Shown: positions 27,343-34,802 of the stretch, one piece after another
How the letters are laid out: each line of letters opens with the position of its first letter
Numbering within the stretch: the stretch's first letter is position 1
Assembly: GCA_963798445.1 (NCBI GenBank)
Contig: CAWCTH010000003.1
Span: 1,054,001-1,118,000, forward strand
Source of the DNA: DASXAI01 sp963798445
GTDB lineage: Bacteria; Actinomycetota; Acidimicrobiia; Acidimicrobiales; Ilumatobacteraceae
DNA length: 64,000 bases
Reading direction: 5' to 3'
Position numbers and translations under genes: made by a program
Notes under the pieces: model-generated
The model's database searches: none
Seen by the model: the letters and a program-made list of their open reading frames with translations, nothing else
Told to the model about the DNA's origin: nothing

Positions 27343-27798
27343 ATGTTGATGCGTACCGATCCGTTCCGCGATCTCGACCGACTCACTCAACAGGCGTTCG
27401 GGACACCTGCTCGGCCCGCCGCGATGCCCATTGACGCCTACCGCAAGGGCGAGGAGTTCATCGTCGAGTTCGACCTACCCGGCGTTGAGGCCGGCTCGAT
27501 CGATCTGGTGGTCGAGAAGAACGTGTTGACGGTCCACGCTCAGCGACAGCGGTCAGCCGACGATGGCACGGAGATGATGGTGGCCGAACGGCCCCAAGGA
27601 TCGTTCAGCCGGCAGCTCTTCCTCGGTGAGTCGCTCGACGCAGACCGCCTTGAGGCCAACTACAGCAATGGCGTGCTCACGCTGCGGGTGCCCATCGCGG
27701 AGAAGGCCAAACCGCGCAGGGTCACGATCACGTCTGGGACGAGCGCCCCGAGCTCGATCGAGACGCGTTCCGAAGAGCGCGTGCACTCGAGCGTCTGA
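27343..27798 (+). CDS. Hsp20/alpha-crystallin small heat shock protein
   Basis: The 151-residue protein has the alpha-crystallin domain (about residues 27-125): MPIDAYRKGEEFIVEFDLPG at the start, VEKNVLTVHAQR in the middle and the YSNGVLTLRVPIAEKAKPRR end with the conserved GVLxLxxP. These ATP-independent chaperones hold unfolding proteins. GAGGGAGG sits upstream of the ATG. The HspR-like regulator gene begins 9 nt after its stop, a common actinobacterial arrangement in which HspR represses the heat shock genes it travels with. Confidence 0.92.
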   Translation: MLMRTDPFRDLDRLTQQAFGTPARPAAMPIDAYRKGEEFIVEFDLPGVEAGSIDLVVEKNVLTVHAQRQRSADDGTEMMVAERPQGSFSRQLFLGESLDADRLEANYSNGVLTLRVPIAEKAKPRRVTITSGTSAPSSIETRSEERVHSSV

Positions 27799-27807
27799 CG
27801 AGCGCCA

Positions 27808-28104
27808 GTGCACCTGCCGATCGACGACCAGCACGCCGCCATCTACGCCGTCGGCCAGGTGGCGGACATGCTCGGGGTGCAACCAGCGTTCCTACGACGC
27901 CTCGATGTCGAACACGTCGTGCAGCCGGCCCGCTCTGAAGGCGGCCAACGCCGCTACAGCCGGGCTGAGATCACGCTCGTGCAACGCGTATCAGCCATGG
28001 CCGGCGAGGGCATGACCCTCGCGGGTATCCGCCGGATCCTCGAGCTGGAGCTCGAGGTGAGCGCACTGAAGGAACAGCTCGAAGAGCTACGAGCGAACCC
28101 GTAG
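27808..28104 (+). CDS. hspR: HspR-like MerR family repressor
   Basis: The 98-residue protein starts at GTG 27808. A MerR winged helix (IYAVGQVADMLGVQPAFLRR, then GGQRRYSRAEI) is followed by a short coiled coil (LELELEVSALKEQLEELR). It has the size and layout of HspR, which binds inverted repeats upstream of hsp genes and releases on heat shock. It is translationally close to hsp20 (9 nt). The usual C-terminal hydrophobic tail of HspR is not seen. Confidence 0.85.
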   Translation: MHLPIDDQHAAIYAVGQVADMLGVQPAFLRRLDVEHVVQPARSEGGQRRYSRAEITLVQRVSAMAGEGMTLAGIRRILELELEVSALKEQLEELRANP

Positions 28105-28469
28105 GCCGCACGCGCAGTCAGAGCGCCGGTCTCCGCTCTACGGCGGTCCGTTGGAGGAGCAGCATCGTGCATCTGCCGAGGCCCATCTTGAGGCGGCCCG
28201 CAGACATGAGCGCGCCGCCGCCGAGATCGAACGAATGAGCAGCCATGCCGCCGGTGGCGCTGCTGACCGAACCAGATGACACGGTCGTTGGCGCCGATGT
28301 CGAGCACGACTCTGTCACGACTTGCAGCGATCCTGAGCGAAAGCGTCTAAGCCGCGGCCAACTCCCCAGGGTGCCGGGATGGCGGCGCTTGCAGCGCGCG
28401 GACTACCAGCTCAATGGTCGGCGACCGCAATGCAGTGCGCACGTCCAAGCCGCGCAGGTGACAATCTCG
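28105..28469. other. 365 bp without a supported gene
   Basis: A plus-strand frame encodes a helical fragment (LEEQHRASAEAHLEAARRHE) that ends at TGA near 28280, but it lacks a convincing start and recognisable family. The rest is uninterpretable. It may be the tail of a lost gene behind hspR. Confidence 0.45.
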
Positions 28470-29429
28470 TTAGAGCGTGCCTAACGCATCGCGCAGTTCG
28501 CGGTGCCAGAAATCGAAGAAGGCGTTCTGGTCCTCGCCGATCTGGACGAACGCAAGCCGGTCGAAGCCGGCGTCGCTCATGTCGCGCACGGCTTCGACAT
28601 AGGTGTCGACGTCGGGGCCGTGGGGGATCGTGGCCGCGAGGTCTTGCCGGCGGACGTACTTCGATGCGGCGTCGAAGTTGATCGGATTCGGCAGCTCTGC
28701 CTGCACCTTCCAACCGAGCGCCGACCACCGGAACTGACGGTGCGCGACCTGCAGCGCGTCGTCCACGTTGGGTCCGTACAGTACCGGCAGTTGGGTGGTG
28801 GCGTGACTGCTGTCGCCGTGGCTGGCGCGAAACTTCTCGATGAGCTCTGGAACCGGAGACGTGGCGATCAACCCGTCGCCATGCTTGATGGCGAGCTCCA
28901 GGGACTCCTCGCCGCTGACTGCAACATCGATCTTCGTGGGCTGTGCCGGGAGGTCGAACAATCGGGCGTCTTCGAGGTCGAAGTGCTTGCCGTGGAAGGA
29001 TTGATATCCGCCGGACCACAGCTGGCGGATGACGATAAGAGCTTCGTCGAGCATCTCGTGGCGGAGATCCACAGGCGGCCATCCCATGCCGACGACGTGT
29101 TCGTTCAGTCGTTCACCGGCGCCGACCCCCAGGGTGAATCGGCCATTGGACATGCACGCGAGCGTGGCTGCTTGCTGGGCCACGATCGCCGGGTGGTAGC
29201 GGATGATGGGGCAGGTCACGAAGGTCTGCAGTTCGATGGTTGACGTCCGCGCGGCGACACCGCCGAGCACGGTCCACGCATTGGGTGAGTGCTTTTGCTC
29301 CGGGACCCACGGGTGGAAGTGGTCCGACTGGACCAAGAACGCGAACCCGGCGGCCTCGGCGCGCTCAGCGATCTCGAGCAGCTCAAGGGGCCCGTGCTCT
29401 TCGCTCATGAGCGTGTAGCCAAATTCCAT
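28470..29429 (-). CDS. F420-dependent LLM class oxidoreductase (TIGR03557-type)
   Basis: The 319-residue protein is a bacterial luciferase-like TIM barrel of the F420 group. It opens with EFGYTLMSEEHGPLELLEIA, carries the SDHFHPWVPEQKHSPNAW motif typical of the F420-dependent glucose-6-phosphate dehydrogenase-like clade, and has NGRFTLGVGAGERLNEHV. GAGGAGG lies 6 nt before the ATG. It would reduce or oxidise a small molecule with coenzyme F420; the substrate is not known. F420 use supports an actinobacterial host. Confidence 0.88.
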   Translation of the reverse strand: MEFGYTLMSEEHGPLELLEIAERAEAAGFAFLVQSDHFHPWVPEQKHSPNAWTVLGGVAARTSTIELQTFVTCPIIRYHPAIVAQQAATLACMSNGRFTLGVGAGERLNEHVVGMGWPPVDLRHEMLDEALIVIRQLWSGGYQSFHGKHFDLEDARLFDLPAQPTKIDVAVSGEESLELAIKHGDGLIATSPVPELIEKFRASHGDSSHATTQLPVLYGPNVDDALQVAHRQFRWSALGWKVQAELPNPINFDAASKYVRRQDLAATIPHGPDVDTYVEAVRDMSDAGFDRLAFVQIGEDQNAFFDFWHRELRDALGTL

Positions 29430-29674
29430 GTGCGCCTCCTCAGGTCGTACTCCTATGCGCGCCGCCTGTCGCTCTGCTCTCTTCGCACATCCGTGCTCGC
29501 CAAGCGCTCGCGGGAATCGCAGTTGGACTGGCCGCTCCCCGACCTCGGACGGCGTCGTTCTTCTTCACCACCCGCTCTCGTTACCCGGCTGGGGTCCGGT
29601 CATACGCGCCATGGGCGACGAGTCCGTAAGCGGCCGACCGAGCGGTTCAGGTCGCACCGGTGATTAGCGGCGGC

Positions 29675-29716
29675 GCTCGTGGGTACCCGTCCACTGCTCG
29701 TGGGTACCCGTCCGCT
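29675..29716. repeat. Two tandem 21-bp repeats with a GGGTACCC palindrome
   Basis: GCTCGTGGGTACCCGTCC-A-CT at 29675-29695 is followed directly by GCTCGTGGGTACCCGTCC-G-CT at 29696-29716; 20 of 21 positions match. Each unit holds the 8-bp palindrome GGGTACCC. The second unit ends one base before the GTG of a small ORF, so the repeats are probably an operator or promoter element. Confidence 0.65.
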
Positions 29717-29827
29717 GTGAGTACGAGAGAACCAGACGAAGCTGATCCGATCGAGCCGGCTGAAGAGCCGCACCCAACCGGGGAGCCGCAGGCCGAACGG
29801 AACAAGCAGAATGACCCGCCGGCATGA
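29717..29827 (+). CDS. Small acidic hydrophilic protein (36 aa)
   Basis: From GTG 29717 the frame encodes a 36-residue peptide rich in Glu, Pro and Asp, with PTGEPQAERNKQNDPPA at the end. Small actinobacterial proteins with an ending of the type PTGxxQAxxNxxxDPPA are familiar to me, which supports coding, but this must be checked by search. There is no clear ribosome site; the tandem 21-bp repeats directly precede the start, so the transcript may be leaderless. Confidence 0.5.
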   Translation: MSTREPDEADPIEPAEEPHPTGEPQAERNKQNDPPA

Positions 29828-29995
29828 GAAGTTCGGGAAGGCGAACCCAGGGCCCGTTCGGTTGAGAACGTCGTAACGTAGAAGCAGCGGAGCCCGCCTA
29901 CGACTGCAACGCATGCGGGGGCAGGCGTTGCAGTCGGCCGTCCGCATCCGAGGATTACAGCGCGCCCATCGCGGGTGCAAGAGGTCACGATGTGC

Positions 29996-30219
29996 TCACG
30001 GTCGCTTCGCCGCGGCTCTACCGCCCTTTGGCCTGCGGCCTTGTGCTGCGCCATGGTGCCGCCCTGCTTGGCGCTACCACCTTTGCCGGAGGCCTTGTCG
30101 CCGCGCTCGGACGCATCGGGCGAGTTGGCGATCTTGGCGGCGCGCTCCTTGGACATCCCCTTGTCGCGGAGCCCGTCGTACCGCTTGGTGTTCTTCACGT
30201 CGGCTGATTTCGAGACCAT
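29996..30219 (-). pseudogene. Small basic plant-stress-like protein (DUF7218 type) with C-terminal frame break
   Basis: From ATG 30219 (AAGGAG upstream) the product reads VSKSADVKNTKRYDGLRDKG, then MSKERAAKIANSPDASERGD and KASGKGGSAKQGGTMAQHKAAG. The expected end of this conserved small protein, KGGRAAAKRP, is present in the neighbouring frame and ends at TGA 29996-29998. One base is missing in the GGCCAAAGGG stretch near 30027. The family is small, Lys-rich and helical and resembles LEA/Rho-N-like stress proteins. It is either newly broken or an assembly indel. Confidence 0.7.
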
Positions 30220-30367
30220 GGCATCTCCTTGCTGCGACATCGCGGCTCGCTGACGAGCCGTCCCTCGCGCCGTTTGGAACGGTCCGCCACTGGGTAACCG
30301 TCTCCCGGCCAAGCGATGCTCGGGACCCTGGCAGCGCATCGTTCACGTTGACGTCCAGGAGCCCGCC

Positions 30368-30757
30368 ATGGCGCCACAGCCTTTGCCCGCGGTCGTCGCA
30401 TGGTCTGCACGATACGAGCCGACGTCTGACACGATCGCCAGAGTGCGCCACGCCTTGGCGAGACACTTGGAGTTGGTATCGCCGACATGCCGGGAAGGTG
30501 TTCTCCTGGTGGCCTCCGAGCTCACGACGAACGCGGTTCGTCACGCTCGTACTCCCTACGACGTCCGCTTGCGTATCGGCGCGTACTTGGCGATTGAGGT
30601 CACCGACACCGGACCCGGCACCGCCGCCCTTCGCCCATCTGCGGATGAGGACGGCGGGCGGGGCCTTCATCTGGTCGCGGCCCTCGCCACGGCGTGGGGT
30701 GTCGAGCATCATCGAGAAACCAAGACCGTCTGGGCGGAGATGACGATCAACGGCTAG
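30368..30757 (+). CDS. RsbW-like HATPase domain protein
   Basis: The 129-residue protein is a stand-alone GHKL ATPase of the anti-sigma factor/serine kinase type. The N box is ELTTNAVRHA, the G1 box DTGPG and the G2 box GGRGLHLV. Such proteins bind a sigma factor or phosphorylate a STAS antagonist. The convergent neighbour encodes a STAS protein, and the two genes share the 4-bp CTAG that serves as both stop codons. The sigma factor partner is not in the window. Confidence 0.85.
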   Translation: MAPQPLPAVVAWSARYEPTSDTIARVRHALARHLELVSPTCREGVLLVASELTTNAVRHARTPYDVRLRIGAYLAIEVTDTGPGTAALRPSADEDGGRGLHLVAALATAWGVEHHRETKTVWAEMTING

Positions 30758-31149
30758 TCCATACGCCGTCGTCGTGTTTCTGAGCGGTGTTCAACCGTGG
30801 TGGACGTTGGGACCAGCTGGGCGAGGCTCGACACGTCGAGGACCCGGCGTAGCCACCGGCAGGAACGACGAGGCGGACCGGACAGGTCCGAATTGAGCAC
30901 GACCAGCTCGCGTACACCGGTGGAGTCGATGAACGTGATGTCGCTGAGATCGACCACGATCATGTGGGACCCGCTCCTGATTCCCGCCAGGGCGCACCGA
31001 TGCCGGTAGGCGCGGTCGGCGCCCAGTACGCGCAGGCGCTCAAGGCACAGCGCATGGCAGACGAGGGCGTGTCGCCCGTGCTCCGCAACGGCGAAGCGAC
31101 CCAGGTCGCGGCGCTCTCGATCAGTTACGTCTGGGGCTTTCTCATCCAT
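30754..31149 (-). CDS. STAS domain anti-sigma factor antagonist
   Basis: From ATG 31149 the product has 131 residues. The second half is a clear STAS domain: HMIVVDLSDITFIDSTGVRE followed by LVVLNSDLSG, with the phosphorylatable Ser in DSTG, and RRVLDVSSLAQLVPT at the end. The N-terminal 55 residues are poorly conserved and could reflect a frame change. A GGGTAT box, as in SigB/SigF -10 elements, lies about 20 nt upstream (31169-31174). It is the natural partner of the convergent HATPase protein. Confidence 0.7.
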   Translation of the reverse strand: MDEKAPDVTDRERRDLGRFAVAEHGRHALVCHALCLERLRVLGADRAYRHRCALAGIRSGSHMIVVDLSDITFIDSTGVRELVVLNSDLSGPPRRSCRWLRRVLDVSSLAQLVPTSTTVEHRSETRRRRMD

Positions 31150-31281
31150 TCGGGTGAATTGAGGCCTTGTTATACCCACTTGCGACCGCCTCGATGCGGC
31201 GCAACCCATCTGAATTAGGAACGTTGAAGACCGCGGTTTCTGGGCATGCAACGCGCCGACCATCGAACATCTGGAGGCGCC

Positions 31282-31914
31282 GTGACCAACCAACAGCCCG
31301 ACATCACTCACACGAACACAACCGGCAGTCGCGCGAGCGACTCGCCGGCGACGAAGGCGAAGGAGGTGACCGGCGAGGCGGGTGAACAGGCCAAGCAGGT
31401 CGCAACAGAGGTGAAGGAACAGGCCCGGCAGGTGGCCGGCGACATGAAGGAACAGGCGAGGGATCTCGTCGGGCAGACGCGGGCCGAAGTTCGCTCGCAG
31501 GCCGATGAAGGCACCAAGCGGGTGGCCGGTGGCATTCGGACCATCGGGCAGCAGTTGCAAGCGTTGAGCGAGGGACGGCCTCAGGCCGCCGGACCGCTGG
31601 CGGACTACGCCGACCAGGCCCGGCGAAAGGCTGACGAGGTGGCATCGCGCCTCGACCGTGACGGCATCGACGGCATCATCGCCGACCTATCCGGATTCGC
31701 CCGGCGCCGCCCTGGCGTGTTCCTGCTGGCGTGTGCCGGTGCCGGTTTCGCGCTGGCCCGCTTGGTGCGTAGCCAGGCGGGCGCCGGTGACTCGTCGGAG
31801 ACGAACGGCAATGGTGCTGCGACGCCGACGATTACCGGTAGCTCGACTCGGTCGTTGTCGCCTGGCGGTGGCACGCCTGTCACCGTTGGCTTCGACTCGT
31901 CGAGCCTGCCGTGA
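31282..31914 (+). CDS. Membrane-associated helical stress protein
   Basis: The 210-residue protein has a long Lys/Glu/Gln-rich helical region (residues 15-120, for example EQAKQVATEVKEQARQVAGD) and then one membrane segment (PGVFLLACAGAGFALARLV, about residue 150) and a Ser/Thr/Gly-rich tail. GTG 31282 has GGAGG 6 nt upstream; an ATG at 31246 is the alternative. It begins a three-gene unit with a holin-like (DUF1469) and a DUF3618 gene. The trio is frequent in actinobacteria and is thought to be an envelope-stress set. Confidence 0.75.
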   Translation: MTNQQPDITHTNTTGSRASDSPATKAKEVTGEAGEQAKQVATEVKEQARQVAGDMKEQARDLVGQTRAEVRSQADEGTKRVAGGIRTIGQQLQALSEGRPQAAGPLADYADQARRKADEVASRLDRDGIDGIIADLSGFARRRPGVFLLACAGAGFALARLVRSQAGAGDSSETNGNGAATPTITGSSTRSLSPGGGTPVTVGFDSSSLP

Positions 31915-32339
31915 GCTCGGCGTCATCACAGCCCGGGCTTCAGCCGGTCACGGAGCCGAAACAACCTGACCGGTCGCTCGGCGAGCTGGTCGCCGACCTG
32001 GGCGGCGAACTGGGCACGCTGGTGCGCAAGGAACTCGAACTAGCCAAGACGGAGACGCGTCAGGAGGTCCGCCGGGTCACCCAGGCGGGGAGCGCGTTCG
32101 CGGTTGCGGCGGTGGCGGCGCTGTTGGCGCTCATGTTCGTCTCCTCGGCGTTGGCATGGCTCCTCGACCAGTGGATCAACCGGGCGGTTGCATTCCTGAT
32201 CGTGGCTGTCATCTGGGCCATCGTCGCCTTTGTCGGGATCCGCACCGGCCAGCGTCGCGTCAAGCAGATCCAGGCCATCCCGGTAACCGTGGAAACTCTC
32301 AAGGAGGACGTCGAATGGACGAGACAACAGAAGGTCTGA
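31911..32339 (+). CDS. Holin-superfamily III / DUF1469 membrane protein
   Basis: The 142-residue protein has the family opening SLGELVADLGGELGTLVRKE, followed by LELAKTE, and two membrane helices (FAVAAVAALLALMFVSSALA and AVAFLIVAVIWAIVAFVG). The GTG start overlaps the preceding stop (GTGA) and the end overlaps the next gene by 25 nt, so the three genes are one translational unit. Despite the holin label, members are usually chromosomal and of unknown function. Confidence 0.82.
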   Translation: MSSASSQPGLQPVTEPKQPDRSLGELVADLGGELGTLVRKELELAKTETRQEVRRVTQAGSAFAVAAVAALLALMFVSSALAWLLDQWINRAVAFLIVAVIWAIVAFVGIRTGQRRVKQIQAIPVTVETLKEDVEWTRQQKV

Positions 32340-32866
32340 AGCAGGACATCGAGAACACCCGCTCGGCCATGGGCGACACGCTCGAGGCGATCGGCGACCG
32401 GGTGAGTCCGGGCCGGATCCTGGAACGGCGACGCAACCGGGTGGTGGGTTGGGCGCGCGAGACGAAGGACAGGGTGATGGGTACTGCTGATGCCGTGAAG
32501 TCGCACGTGGGTGATGGCGTTCATCAAATGGGAAGCACGCCGTCATCGACGGTCGACAGCCTCGCGTCGCGGACGAAGGGCACGCCGCTGGTTGCCGGCA
32601 GTATTGCCTTCGGCGTCGGCGTCCTCTTCGGCTCGATCCTGCCTCCCAGCCGGGCGGAGCAGCACCTCGGTGAGCACGCCCGCAGCGCGACTGAGCCGTT
32701 GAAGGCCGAATTGCAAGATGCCGGGCACGAGATGGTCGACCACCTCAAGGAACCAGTGCAGGACGCGGTCGAGACGGTGAAGGCAACCGCGCAAGACGGC
32801 GCCCAGCGCCTGCGCGAGACCGCCAGCGATGGGGTCGACGAGGTGCAACAGAGCGCATCGAGCTGA
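32315..32866 (+). CDS. DUF3618 family protein
   Basis: The 183-residue protein begins with the DUF3618 motif (LKQDIENTRSAMGDTLEAIGDR) and has one membrane segment (LVAGSIAFGVGVLFGSILPP) and a C-terminal amphipathic helical tail (DAVETVKATAQDGAQRLRET). AAGGAGG sits 7 nt upstream of ATG 32315; longer upstream frames are shadows of the holin-like gene. Its role is unknown, but the genes before it suggest a membrane-associated stress complex. Confidence 0.82.
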   Translation: MDETTEGLKQDIENTRSAMGDTLEAIGDRVSPGRILERRRNRVVGWARETKDRVMGTADAVKSHVGDGVHQMGSTPSSTVDSLASRTKGTPLVAGSIAFGVGVLFGSILPPSRAEQHLGEHARSATEPLKAELQDAGHEMVDHLKEPVQDAVETVKATAQDGAQRLRETASDGVDEVQQSASS

Positions 32867-32904
32867 CCGAAGGTGCCTCTCGCGGCGCCTCTGATGGCGG
32901 AGAA

Positions 32905-32945
32905 TCACGAGCCTGCCCGATCGACACGATCGGGCAGGCTCGTGA
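32905..32945. terminator. Perfect 19-bp inverted repeat with 3-nt loop
   Basis: TCACGAGCCTGCCCGATCG, the loop ACA, and the exact reverse complement follow each other 38 bp after the DUF3618 stop. A GC-rich 19-bp stem of this kind would terminate transcription or stabilise the 3' end, although no T-run follows on either strand. Confidence 0.7.
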
Positions 32946-33011
32946 TAGGTGTCCGTGGCGCACGGGGTGACGACGTGACCGTCCCAGGCGCAGCAACGAG
33001 TGGGGGGACTC

Positions 33012-33863
33012 GTGGATTTCGACGCGTTCCAATTCCTTACGGCCCGACTCGACGCGCCGCTGGTCGTCGTGACGGCAATCTCCGAAGGCCAGCAGGCCGG
33101 TTGCGTGGCGGGCTTCCACACCCAGTGCGGCATCGAGCCGCTTCGGTACGCGATCTGGTTGTCGAAGGCAAACATGACCTATCGCGTTGCGCTGTTCGGG
33201 TCGCATCTGGCGGTACACGTGCTTGATGCGTCCGATCGCGACCTAGCTGAGCTGTTCGGTGGCGAGAGCGGTGACGACATCGACAAGTTCTCGCGGTGCG
33301 CTTGGACGCCTGGATCCGGAGGCGTGCCGCTGTTGGATCGTTGCCCCAATCGCTTCGTGGTGCGCCGTGTCTCAGCGTGGGATGGTGGCACCGATCACGT
33401 CTGCTTCGTAGGTGAGCCCGTCGACATTTCATGGCAAGCGAGACGTGCGCGTCGACACGGTGCCGGACCCGACGATCCAGGAGCCAACGGACGCGATCAT
33501 CCGGGTTACATCCAGCGGGCTGTGCGGTTCCGACCTTCATCTCTACGAGCTGTTCGGCCCGTTCATCGACGAGGGCGACATCCTTGGCCACGAGCCAATG
33601 GGCGTCGTCGAAGCAGTCGGCGCCGACGTGACGAACATCCAAGTCGGCGATCGGGTGGTCATTCCGTTCAACATCTCGTGCGGCTACTGCTGGATGTGCA
33701 CCAACGGGCTGCAGTCACAGTGCGAGACAACACAGGTCCACCAGCATGGCACCGGCGCCTCGCTGTTCGGCTACACCAAGCTCTACGGTCAGGTAGCGGG
33801 AGGCCAGGCCGAGTACCTGCGAGTTCCGCAAGCCCAATACGGGCCGATCAAGGTGCCCGATAG
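33012..33863 (+). pseudogene. Flavin reductase-like gene truncated by deletion into the next ADH gene
   Basis: From GTG 33012 (GGGGGG upstream) about 135 residues match flavin reductase-like FMN proteins: DFDAFQFLTARLDAPLVVVT, AGFHTQCGIEPLRYAIWLSK, LFGGESGDDIDKFSRCAW and DHVCFVGEP. At about 33420, just before the natural end, the sequence passes into the start of the zinc ADH in another frame, and the reading frame runs on to 33863 as meaningless Arg-rich sequence. A deletion appears to have removed the end of this gene, the intergenic region and the first ADH codons. The protein may still fold, with a long aberrant tail. Confidence 0.72.
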
Positions 33864-34596
33864 CCGACCCGACGAGCGGTTCCTCTTCCTCTCCGACGTG
33901 CTGCCGACGGCGTGGCAGGCCGTCGAGGACGCCAACGTCGCGGCGGGGGGCACCGTCGCGGTCATAGGTCTCGGACCGATCGGCCAGATGAGCGCCCGCA
34001 TCGCCAAGCATCGAGGCGCATCCCAGGTCTTCGGCGTGGACCTCGTCCCGGAGCGGTTGGAGATGGCCCGGCGCCACGGCATCGAGGTCGTCAACCTCGA
34101 GGCGTGCGACGATCTGGTCGGCGAACTGCGGGAGCGCACCAGTGGCCGGGGCCCTGATGCGGTGATCGATGCCGTGGGCATGGAGGCGCACGGCTCCGGC
34201 GGGGCCAAGTTCGCCCAAGGTCTCGTCGGTCTCCTACCCGATGGGATGGCCGGCAAGCTGATGCGGAACGTCGGTGTCGACCGGTTGTCGGCCTTGCTGT
34301 CAGGCATCGACATCGTGCGTCGGGGCGGCACCCTATCGGTCGCCGGGGTCTACGGCGGCATGACCGACCCACTGCCCATGCTGCAGCTCTTCGACAAGCA
34401 GATCACCATCCGAATGGGACAAGCCAACGTCAAGCGCTGGATCGATGACCTCATGCCGCTCGTGACCGACGATGCCGACCCGCTCGGCGTCGACGATCTC
34501 ACCACCCATCGGCTACCACTCGCCCAAGCACCCGAGGCCTACGCCATGTTCCAGAAGAAGCAGGACGGCGCCATCAAAGTCGTCTTCACGCCATAG
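33412..34596 (+). CDS. Zinc-dependent alcohol dehydrogenase (formaldehyde dehydrogenase-like)
   Basis: The 394-residue protein matches the zinc ADH/glutathione-independent formaldehyde dehydrogenase-like group. It has GLCGSDLHLYE with the catalytic Cys, GHEPMGVVEAVG, a structural Cys region (CGYCWMCTNGLQSQC), the Rossmann motif VIGLGPIGQMSARIAK, and a normal C-terminus. The first codons (VSPS) differ from the usual MKAL-FHGKRDV start and come from the fused flavin reductase sequence, so GTG 33412 is a replacement start and the original promoter may be lost. Whether it is expressed is uncertain. Confidence 0.85.
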   Translation: MSPSTFHGKRDVRVDTVPDPTIQEPTDAIIRVTSSGLCGSDLHLYELFGPFIDEGDILGHEPMGVVEAVGADVTNIQVGDRVVIPFNISCGYCWMCTNGLQSQCETTQVHQHGTGASLFGYTKLYGQVAGGQAEYLRVPQAQYGPIKVPDSRPDERFLFLSDVLPTAWQAVEDANVAAGGTVAVIGLGPIGQMSARIAKHRGASQVFGVDLVPERLEMARRHGIEVVNLEACDDLVGELRERTSGRGPDAVIDAVGMEAHGSGGAKFAQGLVGLLPDGMAGKLMRNVGVDRLSALLSGIDIVRRGGTLSVAGVYGGMTDPLPMLQLFDKQITIRMGQANVKRWIDDLMPLVTDDADPLGVDDLTTHRLPLAQAPEAYAMFQKKQDGAIKVVFTP

Positions 34597-34802
34597 CCGC
34601 CGGGCAGCGCCGACCTCGGCGGGTTCGTCCGACATCGCAGGAACGGCTCGGTTGCCGCGCCGACGTGGGGTCGACCCGCGGGCGCTGCCCCATCCGCACT
34701 GCCTGGCTTGGGCGGCTCGACGGCTGACCTCACGTCGGCGGCGGTCTGTCCGATTGACACGGTGGGAGGCGCCGACGCCTCCCAGAACCTGGACGTGGAC
34801 AA

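Noticed and set aside
28108..28280. Small helical ORF after hspR
   Set aside because: It lacks a good start codon, ribosome site and recognisable family; it may be an old gene tail.
30964..31218. Plus-strand 84-codon ORF opposite the STAS gene
   Set aside because: It has smooth sequence but matches nothing known and lies antisense to the STAS N-terminus; no ribosome site.
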